64,000 nt of DNA from RPQJ01 sp963777725 (lineage in GTDB: Bacteria; Pseudomonadota; Gammaproteobacteria; Steroidobacterales; Steroidobacteraceae). The notes under the pieces are model-generated. The model saw only the letters and a program-made list of their open reading frames with translations, was not told the origin of the DNA and did no database searches. A program made the position numbers and the translations under genes. The stretch lies in assembly GCA_963777725.1 (NCBI GenBank), contig CAVZRR010000020.1, positions 62,001 to 126,000 on the forward strand. The letters run 5' to 3'. Below, piece by piece: positions 34,035-42,452 of the stretch; the stretch's first letter is position 1; every line of letters begins with the position of its first letter.

Positions 34035-34934
34035 TCAGCGCGACACCAGCATCACGCCGCCCACTGCCACGGCGCCGCCGAGCAGCATGCTCGGCAGCAG
34101 TGGCTCGTCGAGCAGCAGCACGCCGAACGTGGCACCGAACACCGGCACTAGATTGTTGAAGATGACCGTGCGCGACGCACCCAGCTGCTGCACGGCCTGG
34201 TAGTACCAGACGAAAGCGACTGAAGTCCCGAGCACGCCGAGGTACGACGCGCTCAGCACGACGGGTGGCGTCAGGTCGGCCAGTGACAGTCCGCGCAGGT
34301 CCGGCGCCGCCACGGCCGCGAGCATCGCAGTGCCCCAGAGCGAGGCGTAGGTCGTCGCGGCGAGTGGCGTCAGCCCGCGCAACACGCGACGGCCGATCAG
34401 CGTGTACGCGGCCCAGGAGCAGACGCCGCCGAACATCAGCAATTCGCCAGCGCCGACCGAGCCCGTGACCGAGCCGAGCACGTCGCCGCGCGACACGACG
34501 ATCCAGACCCCGGCGAGTGCCACGACCACGCCGAACCAGCGCCGCGGATTCATGCGCTCGCCGAGCAGCAACGACGCGGCCGCGATCGTGACGACGGGAT
34601 TGAGCGCGATGATCAGCGACGTGCGGCTCGCAGGCAGGCGGGCGAGTGCGCCGAGAAAGAACAGGTTGTACGCGAGGATGCCGGTCGCGCCGAGCAGCAG
34701 GGTGCCGATGACCTGCCGTCTCGTCAGGCGTGGCAGGCCGCCCTCGAGCCAGCGAGCCGCGAACAGCAGTGCCGCCAACGCGACGACGTAGCGGAGCAGC
34801 GCGCCCACGGCCGCCGGCAAGGCGAGGGCGAGGATGCGCCCGGCGATGAACGTCCCGCCCCAGATGGCCGGAACGGCGACGAGCTTCGCGTAGGTGGCCC
34901 GCAATGCGGCGCCGTTGTTCGTTGGATCGCGCAA
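34035..34934 (-). CDS. EamA/DMT-family membrane transporter
   Basis: About 299 residues with ten hydrophobic helices in two EamA repeats: IWGGTFIAGRILALALP with SRTSLIIALNPVVTIAAASL in the first half, and SWAAYTLIGRRVL with LGTSVAFVWYYQAVQQLGAS in the second. DMT carriers export or import small metabolites; the substrate cannot be told. The only frame-consistent start is a TTG at 34934 without a ribosome site; a shorter start inside is possible. Divergent from the amidohydrolase gene. Confidence 0.85.
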   Translation of the reverse strand: MRDPTNNGAALRATYAKLVAVPAIWGGTFIAGRILALALPAAVGALLRYVVALAALLFAARWLEGGLPRLTRRQVIGTLLLGATGILAYNLFFLGALARLPASRTSLIIALNPVVTIAAASLLLGERMNPRRWFGVVVALAGVWIVVSRGDVLGSVTGSVGAGELLMFGGVCSWAAYTLIGRRVLRGLTPLAATTYASLWGTAMLAAVAAPDLRGLSLADLTPPVVLSASYLGVLGTSVAFVWYYQAVQQLGASRTVIFNNLVPVFGATFGVLLLDEPLLPSMLLGGAVAVGGVMLVSR

Positions 34935-34996
34935 GGTTGCAGAGACTAGCGCGAGCTGTTGGTAAACTCCCGGCTTTTCCGCCGCCGGGGACCCCC

Positions 34997-36284
34997 ATGC
35001 GCCTGCTCCTGCTCGCCGCCGGACTCATCGCCGCCACGCCTGCCGTCGCCGAGACGATCGCGCTCCGCTGCGGCGACGTGTTCGATTCGAAGTCGGCCGC
35101 ACTGGTCGGCGCCCGCACGATCGTCGTGGCGGATGGCCGTATCCGCGAAGTCCTGCCTGGCGGTGCCCCGGTCCCGGGCGCCAGTGAAGTGGACCTGGCC
35201 GGTCAAACCTGCATGCCGGGCTGGATCGACCTGCACGTTCACCTGTCGCAGGAATCGAACGCGAAGAGCTACGAAGAGCGCTTCCGGCTGGACGACACGG
35301 ACTTCGCGTTTCGCGCCGTCGGCTACGCGGACAAGACGCTGCGCGCCGGCTTTACCACGGTGCGCGATCTCGGCGGCGAGGTGGCGGTGAAGCTGCGCAA
35401 TGCGGTCAACCAGGGTCTCGTGCCGGGTCCGCGTATCTACGCGGCTGGCAAGTCGATCGCGACCACGGGCGGGCACGCCGACCCGACCAACGGCTTCAAT
35501 GCCAGGCTGTCGCACCTGCTCGGGCCGCCGGGTCCGACCGAGGGCGTCGTCAACAGCCCGGAGGACGCGCGGCAGGCCGTGCGCCAGCGGTACAAGGACG
35601 GCGTCGACCTGATCAAGATCACCGCAACGGGTGGCGTGCTGAGCTACGCGAAGAGTGGTGACGCGCCGCAATTCATGGTGGACGAGATTCAAGCGATCGT
35701 GGAGACCGCCAAGGACTATGGCTATGCGGTCGCGGCGCACGCGCACGGCAAGGAAGGCATGCGTCGCGCGATCGAGGGCGGCGTCACGTCCATCGAGCAC
35801 GGCACGCAGATGGACGACGAGATCTTCGCGCTGATGAAGAAGCACGGCACCTGGTACGTGCCGACGATCACGGCCGGCAAGTTCGTCGCGGAGAAGGCGA
35901 AGGTGCCCGGGTACCTGCCGGAGATCGTGCGCCCCAAGGCGGAGCGGCTGGGGCCGCAGATCCAGCAGACCTTCGGCAAGGCCTATCGCGCGGGCGTCAA
36001 GATCGCGTTTGGCACCGACATGGGCGTCGGTCCGCACGGCGAGAACGCGGTCGAGTTCGGGTACATGGTCGAGGCGGGCATGCCCGCAGCCGCCGCGCTG
36101 CAATCAGCGACGTTCAACGCGGCCCAGGTGCTTGGTGTGGACGATCTCGGCCAGCTGCAGCCCGGGATTCCACGCCGACGTCGTCGCGGTGCCCGGCAAT
36201 CCGCTCGCGGACATCTCGCTGACGCGGCAGGTCAGCTTCGTGATGAAAGCCGGGGTGCCGGTGGTCGGATCCGTCGGATCCTAG
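34997..36284 (+). pseudogene. secreted amidohydrolase (imidazolonepropionase-like), frameshifted near the C-terminus
   Basis: A signal peptide (MRLLLLAAGLIAATPAVAE) precedes an amidohydrolase-superfamily domain with metal ligands in GWIDLHVHLSQ, a lysine in DLIKITATGGV, AAHAHGKEGM, SIEHGTQMDD and AFGTDMGVGPH. These features fit Xaa-Pro/imidazolonepropionase-like dipeptidases that face the periplasm. After LGVDDLGQLQPG the frame breaks; removing one G from 36164-36166 restores FHADVVAVPGNPLADI and a total of about 428 residues. The last codons (GVPVVGSVGS and stop) are supplied by a copy of the dispersed repeat. The TAG overlaps the stop of the convergent DUF2855 gene on CTAG. Confidence 0.85.
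36254..36281 (+). repeat. GGTGCCGGTG repeat copy inside the 3' end of the amidohydrolase gene
   Basis: GGTGCCGGTGGTCGGATCC plus GTCGGATCC: the two inner 9-bp units are here identical. Translated in the repaired frame it gives VPVVGSVGS and runs straight into the stop codon, so the repeat forms the protein's last residues and lies between two convergent genes. Confidence 0.88.
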
Positions 36285-37366
36285 TCCCACATCGAGACGA
36301 CGTGTCCCGTGCTGGGCGGGACGTGACCGGCGTGCACCTCGCGCCAGATCGAGGTCGCTGCGTCGGCGCCGTTCGAGCGGACCACCGTCAGCCAGGGGTG
36401 GCTCGCCTCGACGAACTGCCGCAGCGCCGATGCGGTCCGCTCCTGGTAACCGCGCGGCCCCCAGTCCTGCAGGCGCTTCTTGACCTGCGTCGGCGCGAAG
36501 AAGAAGGCGGGCCGCGGACCCGGCAAGCCCTCGGCGCGCGGCGGCGCATCGTGATGGCTGCGGCCGATCGCCATCGAGTGCCGCAGCTGATCGCCGAAAT
36601 GTGCGTGCACTCGCGCGAGGACGGCGCCGTTGCCTGACATGTCGATCGAGACGATCGGAGCCTGCGCCGGCACGGTTTCGATGTCCTCGTAACAGACGAC
36701 TTCGTCGTAGCAGCCGAGGGCGTGCGTGAACGCGTGATTGGCGGGCGAGGTCACGCCGATGACCTCGATCCCGGTGCGGGCGTCCGCGCAGTGCGCGAAT
36801 CCGAGCGCAGTCTTGCTCGAGGCCGACAGCACGAGCACGCGCGCGGCGCCGAAGTAGTCGTTGTCGGCGAAGAAATCCTCGGCGAGGAAGCCCGTGATGA
36901 ACAGGCCGCGCAGCAGCGCGTGGCGATCCTCGGCGTCCTCGCCGGGCTGGTAGTACGGGTCGCGGTCGGTGCGGACGTACGCGCGATAGACTGGGGCGTG
37001 GGCCGCTCGGTGCGGACCTTCGTCGCGGAGTCCGTCGGCGGTCGGTTTCACCGTCATGTCGACGTAGCGCGACATCGGGAACCAGCCGTAGTAACGGGCC
37101 CCCGGCGTGACTTCGGGATGATTCGAGGCGACGACCTCGGCCCAACCCATCGCCGGGACGCGTCCCCAGCCGGATTCGGTGGCCGGGAAGAAGTCCCAAT
37201 AGCCGAGTACGTCGCCGGTGACTGCGTAGGTGACGGTATTGGACGTCACGGCGAAACGCTCGATCCGAAAGCGGACCTGCCCAGGCCGCAGGTCTGCGAG
37301 CGACTCCTCGGCGAGGCGCGTCGTGGCCAGGTGGCTGCGGTCGACTTCCAGGTGAAGGTTCATCAT
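36281..37366 (-). CDS. DUF2855 family protein
   Basis: A 361-residue soluble protein. FRIERFAVTSNTVTYAVTGD, YWDFFPATESGWGRVPAMGW and VLVLSASSKTALGFAHC are DUF2855 features, the last lying in a Rossmann-like segment that recalls quinone oxidoreductase/MDR proteins. No activity is established. Two ATGs begin the frame (37366 and 37363). It follows the malic enzyme gene by 12 bp on the same strand, so they probably form an operon. Confidence 0.9.
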   Translation of the reverse strand: MMNLHLEVDRSHLATTRLAEESLADLRPGQVRFRIERFAVTSNTVTYAVTGDVLGYWDFFPATESGWGRVPAMGWAEVVASNHPEVTPGARYYGWFPMSRYVDMTVKPTADGLRDEGPHRAAHAPVYRAYVRTDRDPYYQPGEDAEDRHALLRGLFITGFLAEDFFADNDYFGAARVLVLSASSKTALGFAHCADARTGIEVIGVTSPANHAFTHALGCYDEVVCYEDIETVPAQAPIVSIDMSGNGAVLARVHAHFGDQLRHSMAIGRSHHDAPPRAEGLPGPRPAFFFAPTQVKKRLQDWGPRGYQERTASALRQFVEASHPWLTVVRSNGADAATSIWREVHAGHVPPSTGHVVSMWD

Positions 37367-37378
37367 GGCCGGTGCCGG

Positions 37379-39052
37379 TCAGACGAAGTTCACATAGCGC
37401 GGGTCGTACATCTGCGCTCGAACATGCTCGAGGAGGTCGGCCGGGCGCTCGATGTCCGCGAGGTCGTCGCGGAACACGACCTCGGCGACCGCCGCCGCGA
37501 TGTGCGCCGACACGTCGCGGACGCGGTTGAGCGGTGGATAGAGGCTGCCCTGTGCGAGATCCTCCTCGCTGACGTGCTGCGCGAGCGTGCGCGCCGCAGC
37601 CATGAACATCTCGTCCGTGACCCGCGTGGCGCGCACCGCCACGACGCCGAGACCCACGCCCGGGAAGATGTACGAGTTGTTGCCCTGGCGCGGCACGTGG
37701 CGCTTGCCCTGGTGCACGACCGGATCGAACGGGCTGCCGGACGCGAACAGCGCGCGACCGCCTGACCACTCGTACGCCTGCTCGGCCGTGCACTCGGCCT
37801 TCGAGGTCGGGTTCGACAGTGCGAAGACGATCGGACGCGCGTTGAGGCGCGTCATTTCCTCGATCACTTCGCGCGTGAACATGCCCGGCGTCGCGCCTAC
37901 GCCGATGATTGCGGTGGGCTGCAACGCCTTCACGGCGCCGAGGAAGTCTGCGACCGGTGCGTGGTCGTGCGCATAGGGCTTCTTGTGTTCGGCGAGTCCG
38001 CTGCGGCTGGCAACCACCAGCCCCTTCGAGTCCACCATCCAGCAGCGACCCTTCGCCGCCTTGGCGTCGAGACCGTCGTCCACCATCGCGGCGGCGAGCA
38101 GGTCCGAGATCCCCGTCGCAGCCTCGCCGGCGCCGAGGCAGAGGAACGTCTGCTCCGACATCCGCTGGCCCGTGACGCGCAGCGCGGAAAAGATGCCGGC
38201 TACCGTGACCGACGCCGTGCCCTGGATGTCGTCGTTGAAGCAGCACACCTTGTCGCGGTACTTGCGCAGCAGGCGAAACGCGTTGTGATTCGCGAAATCC
38301 TCGAACTGCACGACGATGCCCGGGAACACCTGCTGCGAGGCCTCGATGAATTCCTCGACGATCTCGTCGAGCGCATCGCCGGACAGGCGCCGCTGGCGCA
38401 GTCCGATGTACAGCGGGTCCTGCAACAGGGCTTCATTGTTCGTGCCGACGTCCAGCATCACCGGCAGGCACTTGCGCGGATGCAGGCCGGCGCAGGCCGT
38501 GTACAGCGACAGCTTGCCGATCGGGATGCCCATGCCGTTCGCGCCGAGGTCGCCGAGCCCGAGGATGCGCTCGCCGTCGGTGACGACGATCATTGCGGCC
38601 TCGCGGTACGGCCAGTTGCGCATCACGTGCGCGATGCGGCCACGGTCGGCGGCGGAGATGAAGAGTCCACGGGGTCGACGGTAGATGTGCCCGAACTGCT
38701 GGCAGGCGGCGCCGACCGTCGGCGTGTAGATGATCGGCATCATTTCGTCCGGGTTCTCGGTGATGACCCGGAAGAACAGCGCCTCGTTGCGGTCCTGCAG
38801 CGCCTCGAGCAGGATGTATTTCGAGAGTGAATCCTGCAGGTTGCGGAAATTCTCCAGCACGCGAGCAACCTGGACCTCCTGCGTGCCGACGTGTGGTGGC
38901 AGGAGTCCGCGCAGGCCGAGTGCCTCGCGCTCGGCCTCGGTGAACGCGGTGCCCTTGTTCAGCGTCGGGTCGCGCAGCAGCGCGGCGCCGCGCGGGAACC
39001 AATCGGGCAGGGGCGGTGGCAGGGACCGCTTGGGTCGTTTCGGCGGCTGCAT
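37379..39052 (-). CDS. maeA: NAD-dependent malic enzyme
   Basis: A 557-residue enzyme, close to the 565 of Escherichia coli MaeA. The malic N-terminal domain holds IIYTPTVGAACQQFGHIYRR and VVTDGERILGLGDLGANGMGIP; the metal site is in FEDFANHNAF and FNDDIQGTASV; the NAD motif is LCLGAGEAATGI. It converts malate to pyruvate and CO2, feeding gluconeogenesis or NADH supply. GGAG precedes the ATG at 39052 at good spacing. It is followed by the DUF2855 gene. Confidence 0.95.
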   Translation of the reverse strand: MQPPKRPKRSLPPPLPDWFPRGAALLRDPTLNKGTAFTEAEREALGLRGLLPPHVGTQEVQVARVLENFRNLQDSLSKYILLEALQDRNEALFFRVITENPDEMMPIIYTPTVGAACQQFGHIYRRPRGLFISAADRGRIAHVMRNWPYREAAMIVVTDGERILGLGDLGANGMGIPIGKLSLYTACAGLHPRKCLPVMLDVGTNNEALLQDPLYIGLRQRRLSGDALDEIVEEFIEASQQVFPGIVVQFEDFANHNAFRLLRKYRDKVCCFNDDIQGTASVTVAGIFSALRVTGQRMSEQTFLCLGAGEAATGISDLLAAAMVDDGLDAKAAKGRCWMVDSKGLVVASRSGLAEHKKPYAHDHAPVADFLGAVKALQPTAIIGVGATPGMFTREVIEEMTRLNARPIVFALSNPTSKAECTAEQAYEWSGGRALFASGSPFDPVVHQGKRHVPRQGNNSYIFPGVGLGVVAVRATRVTDEMFMAAARTLAQHVSEEDLAQGSLYPPLNRVRDVSAHIAAAVAEVVFRDDLADIERPADLLEHVRAQMYDPRYVNFV

Positions 39053-39197
39053 GGCGTTCTCCAGAGTTGCCGGGGCCTTGCGGTGACCGGCGATTGACCG
39101 CGGGCGCGGCCAGTTGCGCATGTTCCGAGTGTTCGACCCGGCACTGGAATCCGCGATTTTCCGCATAGACAGGTCCACACGACCGGCACCGACCGCT

Positions 39198-39482
39198 TCA
39201 ATCAGTCGAGCGGCGTCCGTAAGCGCGGCGTCGTTCCGTCGCAGAGTAGGGGTCCGCAACCTCCTCCCGATCCACGGCCCGGCGCGGCCCGGCGCGGCGG
39301 TCGTCATGGTGGCGATAGGTGCACTTGCACTCACCGGGCGTCTCGCAGTTCGCGAGTGGCAGTCGCGGCGCCTCGGCGGAGAGCAGCCGCTGCCCGTAGA
39401 TTGACTGCGCCGCGGCACAACTCGTGCTTCCGGGCACGACCGTTACGCAGTGGTAACGAAGCCTGGGTGTCCCTGCAGCCAT
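39198..39482 (-). CDS. small conserved cysteine/histidine-rich protein
   Basis: A 94-residue protein whose C-terminal half carries a compact cluster, CETPGECKCTYRHHDDRR, followed by an Arg-rich tail. The segment AAQSIYGQRLLSAEAPRLPL before it recalls a short protein family widespread in proteobacteria, always with a Cys-x-Cys/His pair that could bind metal; I know of no assigned role. The second ATG (39482) is chosen because AAGGAG lies 8 nt before it but only 2 nt before the first (39488). A structured untranslated region precedes it. Confidence 0.7.
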   Translation of the reverse strand: MAAGTPRLRYHCVTVVPGSTSCAAAQSIYGQRLLSAEAPRLPLANCETPGECKCTYRHHDDRRAGPRRAVDREEVADPYSATERRRAYGRRSTD

Positions 39483-39489
39483 GGCCATG

Positions 39490-39645
39490 TCTCCTTCCCC
39501 CGTCCTGTCTTACGCTACCGGACTCAGCGGTTCAGCGCCAGATCTGTGGGGACGCCTGCCCGCCGGAAGTAAGCCTTTCCGACACGCCAGCGAGGCGAAG
39601 CCTGCCAACGACGCTGTCGAAATGCCGGGCAAAAATCCGGTGGAC
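39490..39645 (-). other. GC-rich structured leader before the small Cys protein gene
   Basis: The gap of about 170 bp between the rhodanese stop and this gene folds into nested elements on the transcribed strand: CAGCG...CGCTG enclosing AGGC-TTC-GCCT (39580-39625 region), and CGGAA...TTCCG just after it. I compared it by eye with the c-di-GMP-I, cobalamin, TPP and fluoride riboswitch signatures and found no match. It may be an unclassified leader or only a rhodanese terminator region. Confidence 0.35.
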
Positions 39646-39653
39646 TGCTCGAG

Positions 39654-40094
39654 TCAGCAGCGAGGCGAGGCTGTCGGCGCCAGGGCGGACGTGTGCGGGG
39701 CACCGACTGGAGTGACGACCGGATGCCCGGCGTCGGCCCAGCCGAGGATGCCGTCCTCGAGCGACATCGGATTGGCGAAACCCAGCCGCAGCAGCGCTTC
39801 GGCGGCGAGCGCGGATCGACCGCCGCTCAGGCAATAGAGCACGACGGGTCGCGCGCGATGCGAGAGCGCCTCGGCGGTCTGGTAATTCACGGCCGGGTGG
39901 CCGTCGACTTCGAATTCGAGCAAGCCGCGCGGAATGTTGACGGCCCCGGGAACGTGGCCCTCGGCGAATTCCTCGGGCTCGCGCACATCCACGACCGGGC
40001 AGCCGAACTGCTGCAGTTCCAGCAACTCGGCCGGACCGATCTCGCGGATGACCCGCTTCGCGGCAGCAACGAGGTCACGGACTGAATGGCTCAT
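39654..40094 (-). CDS. rhodanese domain protein
   Basis: A 146-residue single rhodanese domain with an N-terminal helix (MSHSVRDLVAAAKRVIREIG). The fold motifs PVVDVREPEEFAEGHVPGAVNIP and the active-site loop VVLYCLSGGRSALAAEAL, with catalytic Cys, are intact. It likely carries persulfide sulfur in the cytoplasm. The C-terminal 25 residues (VTPVGAPHTSALAPTASPRC) are a low-complexity tail ending in Cys. Last gene of a same-strand group with the sigma and anti-sigma genes, 47 bp after the latter. Confidence 0.88.
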   Translation of the reverse strand: MSHSVRDLVAAAKRVIREIGPAELLELQQFGCPVVDVREPEEFAEGHVPGAVNIPRGLLEFEVDGHPAVNYQTAEALSHRARPVVLYCLSGGRSALAAEALLRLGFANPMSLEDGILGWADAGHPVVTPVGAPHTSALAPTASPRC

Positions 40095-40141
40095 GCGGCG
40101 ATGGTCGCGGCCCGGCCGCCGCGCCGTCCAATGCCAGAGCG

Positions 40142-40897
40142 TCAGGGGGTTATTCCTGCCGGTTCTTTGGCTTGGGCAGGGTGTTCGCCCACCGACGCGG
40201 CCCACGGCAGCAGGGCCTCCGCCAGGTACTGGTCCGCGTCGGGATACGCCGAGCGGAACGCCTGCAACGCGTTGGCAGCCGCGGTCTCATCGCCGGCGCC
40301 ATAGAGCGCCTCGATGCGCCGCGCCCAATCCTGCGGCGTCACCTGCGCGGCCGCAGGGGGCGCAACCTGGCGGAGTCGTTGCTCGGACGAGGCATCGGCC
40401 TCGGCTCTCGCGCCTGCAACGTCGCGTGCCACGCCTTCCGAGGCCAGGCTCGGCGCGGTTGGGGCGGCCGGCAAGGCGCCTTTCGCCGCCGTGGGGTGCT
40501 CCGCGGCGGCTTCTCGCGGTGCCGGCGGCGGCGCCGGCACTGGTGCTGCGTTCTGCGACGGCATGCTTTCGCTGCGTTCGGGCAGTGAGCGTTCGATCGC
40601 CTGCTCGGTCGAGGCCGAAGGTTTCGTTGGGACGGCGGCCTCCCGAGGCAGCATCTGCACGATCGTGAATGCGAGTCCGGCCACGCCGGCGGCCGCGGCC
40701 AACGGTTGCCAATTGGTCCACCAGTGACGAGCCGCGGGTGGCGTCGACGCCGGTCTCTTGCGGACCGTTGCCGCTTGCGCCGCCGCGAGGATCGTGGCGT
40801 CGAGCTGCGCAGAAGGCTCGTCGGTGGCAACCGTGCGCCAAGCCTGGTCGACGGCCGGATCGCCGGGCCGCTCGTCGTCCCGTCGAACGTTGCTCAT
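40142..40897 (-). CDS. putative anti-sigma factor with one membrane helix
   Basis: A 251-residue protein encoded directly after the ECF sigma gene with an ATGA overlap. Residues 1-60 are a hydrophilic cytoplasmic part, one membrane helix follows (about 66-84, WQPLAAAAGVAGLAFTIVQML), then a long Ala/Pro-rich periplasmic region and a helical C-terminus (DWARRIEALYGAGDETAAANALQAF, in part). The layout and position are those of an anti-sigma factor, though the N-terminus lacks an obvious HxxxCxxC zinc motif. Assignment rests mainly on context. Confidence 0.7.
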   Translation of the reverse strand: MSNVRRDDERPGDPAVDQAWRTVATDEPSAQLDATILAAAQAATVRKRPASTPPAARHWWTNWQPLAAAAGVAGLAFTIVQMLPREAAVPTKPSASTEQAIERSLPERSESMPSQNAAPVPAPPPAPREAAAEHPTAAKGALPAAPTAPSLASEGVARDVAGARAEADASSEQRLRQVAPPAAAQVTPQDWARRIEALYGAGDETAAANALQAFRSAYPDADQYLAEALLPWAASVGEHPAQAKEPAGITP

Positions 40898-41544
40898 TGC
40901 AGATCCTCCAGCGCCGCGCGCAGCCGGCGGTAGGCGTAGCGCAAGCGGCTCTTGATGGTCTCCGGCGGTGCGCCGGTGAGCCTGGCGATTTCCTCGAGCG
41001 ACAGGCCGGCCTCGATGTGCAACAGGAACGCGTCACGCTGCGCGGCCGGCACCTCGGCAAGCGCGACGACCAGGCGCTGGCCGGCCTGGGCATCGATCGT
41101 CGTCGACAGCGGATCTCCGCCGCGCGTGTCGCCGCTCTCCGCGGCGAGCTGCGCATCGACCATTTCGACGGCGCCGTCGTCGTCGAGCGACGTGAAACGG
41201 GCGCCGCGCCGTGCTCGCCAGTGATCGATCAGCCGGTGGCGGGCGAGCGTGTAGACCCAGGTCTTGAAGCGCGCATCGGCCGCGTATCGTTCACGCGCGC
41301 GGACGACGCTCATCCAGACGTCCTGGTGCAACTCGTCCGCGACCGGTCGCTCCGACGTGTGCCGCAGCAGGTAGCGATAGGTCGGACCCTTGTGCCGGGC
41401 ATACAGGCGCTCGAACGCTGCTGCATCGCCACGCCCATAGGCGAGCATCAGCGCTTCATCCGTGTCGTCCGGGTTGCCTGCGTCCGCCGGCTGCATGTGC
41501 CGTGCAGTATCGGCGCGGCCGGCGGACGCGGCAACGGGCGTCAT
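40894..41544 (-). CDS. ECF-subfamily RNA polymerase sigma factor
   Basis: A 216-residue sigma-70 family protein. Region 2 reads AFERLYARHKGPTYRYLLRH, then ELHQDVWMSVVRAR and FKTWVYTLARHRLIDHWR; region 4 has LAEVPAAQRDAFLLHIEAGL and the helix-turn-helix SLEEIARLTGAPPETIKSRL. It directs polymerase to a small regulon, under control of the overlapping putative anti-sigma gene. The N-terminal 25 residues are extended and a start at the internal Met17 is possible. The upstream frameshifted exported protein gene is 14 bp away and probably in the same operon. Confidence 0.92.
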   Translation of the reverse strand: MTPVAASAGRADTARHMQPADAGNPDDTDEALMLAYGRGDAAAFERLYARHKGPTYRYLLRHTSERPVADELHQDVWMSVVRARERYAADARFKTWVYTLARHRLIDHWRARRGARFTSLDDDGAVEMVDAQLAAESGDTRGGDPLSTTIDAQAGQRLVVALAEVPAAQRDAFLLHIEAGLSLEEIARLTGAPPETIKSRLRYAYRRLRAALEDLQ

Positions 41545-41557
41545 CCGCGAGTGGTGC

Positions 41558-42365
41558 TCATGGGTCCGGCACGAAGCCGAGCGCGCCCGGAAACGGGTTC
41601 GGCTCGCGCCAACGGTACTCGGGCTTCGGCAGCACGCCCATCGCCATCAGGTTCTCGCGACGATCGTAGCGCAGCACGATGCGCTGGTCGGGGCGTGTGC
41701 TCGCGCGTTCGAATTCGACGCGCTGCGCCGGCGAGTGCTCGCGGCGGCCGTGGCCGGTGCCGAGAGCCGGTAGACCTGCGCTCGCCTCGGCAGCGGCCGA
41801 GTCCCGGCTCGCCTTGGCCCGGTTTTCCGACGATTCCGCGCGCGGGGCAGGGGAGGCAACCGATTCGTGTTCCTGGCCGTACAGCCAGCGGTCCTGTCGC
41901 TCACGGAACAAAGCCACGCCGATCACGCCGAGGTCGTCCGGGCGGCCGGTGCGGCTTGCATACGCATCGCTCGGGTCTGAGAAATAGAACGCGGCGGTGC
42001 GCTCGAGGTCCTTGCGCCAGCCCTGGATGTTCACGTAGCCGCCGGGTTCGATCACGTATCCCGACTGGTCGGGCGCGGCAGTCTCGCCGGTGACGACGTT
42101 GACGCCGTCGACACTGACGACGGCGAGCACGCGTCCTCCGGTCGTGTTGCGGATGCGGATCGCGTATTCGTTGCCGGGTTGCCCGACGACGTATTGCCGG
42201 CCGCGGTGCTGGTGGACGTCGAGCGTCTGCTGGTCGGTGCGATCGTAGAGGTCGACGCGGGCGAGGCTCGCTGCGCAGGATGAGGCGAGCGGGGCGACGG
42301 TGGCAGTGATTGCCGGCGGCCGCGAGGACGCCGTGGCGAGCGAGCAAGGAAGCGGTCGGGCGCAT
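41558..42365 (-). pseudogene. exported conserved protein of the sigma-factor operon, frameshifted in its signal region
   Basis: From residue about 27 the frame reads LARVDLYDRTDQQTLDV, then PGNEYAIRIRNTTGGRVLAVVS and SVDGVNVVTGETAAPDQSGYV, a conserved block I associate with unnamed proteins encoded beside sigma factors, followed by RTGRPDDLGVIGVALFRE and a variable Ala/Glu-rich tail. The signal peptide start MRPTASLLARHGVLAAA is in another frame. Deleting one C from 42313-42314 joins them as AAAAITATVAPLASSCAAS and gives about 268 residues. GGAG precedes the ATG at 42365, partly inside the palindrome at 42375-42405. Function unknown. Confidence 0.75.
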
Positions 42366-42374
42366 GACGGGTCT

Positions 42375-42405
42375 CCGTTTACAGGGTGTACGGTCCTGTA
42401 AACGG
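42375..42405. promoter_or_regulatory. 31-bp perfect inverted repeat before the sigma-factor operon
   Basis: CCGTTTACAGG and CCTGTAAACGG pair over 11 bp around a 9-base spacer. It ends 10 bp before the ATG at 42365 and touches the ribosome site. Length and spacing fit an operator for a dimeric repressor (TetR-type half sites such as GTTTACA are an example), or an RNA hairpin masking the ribosome site. No matching regulator is encoded in the window. Confidence 0.65.
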
Positions 42406-42430
42406 CGCTGCGCCGGGTGCGGGGTCAAGC

Positions 42431-42449
42431 GGATCCGACCACCGGCACC
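42431..42449 (-). repeat. half copy of the GGTGCCGGTGGTCGGATCC repeat after bfr
   Basis: The 19-base outer arm appears on the minus strand three bases after the bfr stop (TAA CCC GGTGCCGG...). It is followed by CGCTTGACC rather than the second inner unit. Confidence 0.85.
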
Positions 42450-42452
42450 GGG

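Noticed and set aside
37366..37379. GGCCGGTGCCGGTCA between maeA and the DUF2855 gene as another repeat copy
   Set aside because: Only nine bases match the repeat word and the next bases diverge; in this GC content such a match can arise by chance.
39490..39645. A c-di-GMP-I riboswitch
   Set aside because: The leader is structured but lacks the CACGCA...GCAAA and GGTAGCGGGGTTACC-like core; I left it as an unclassified leader.
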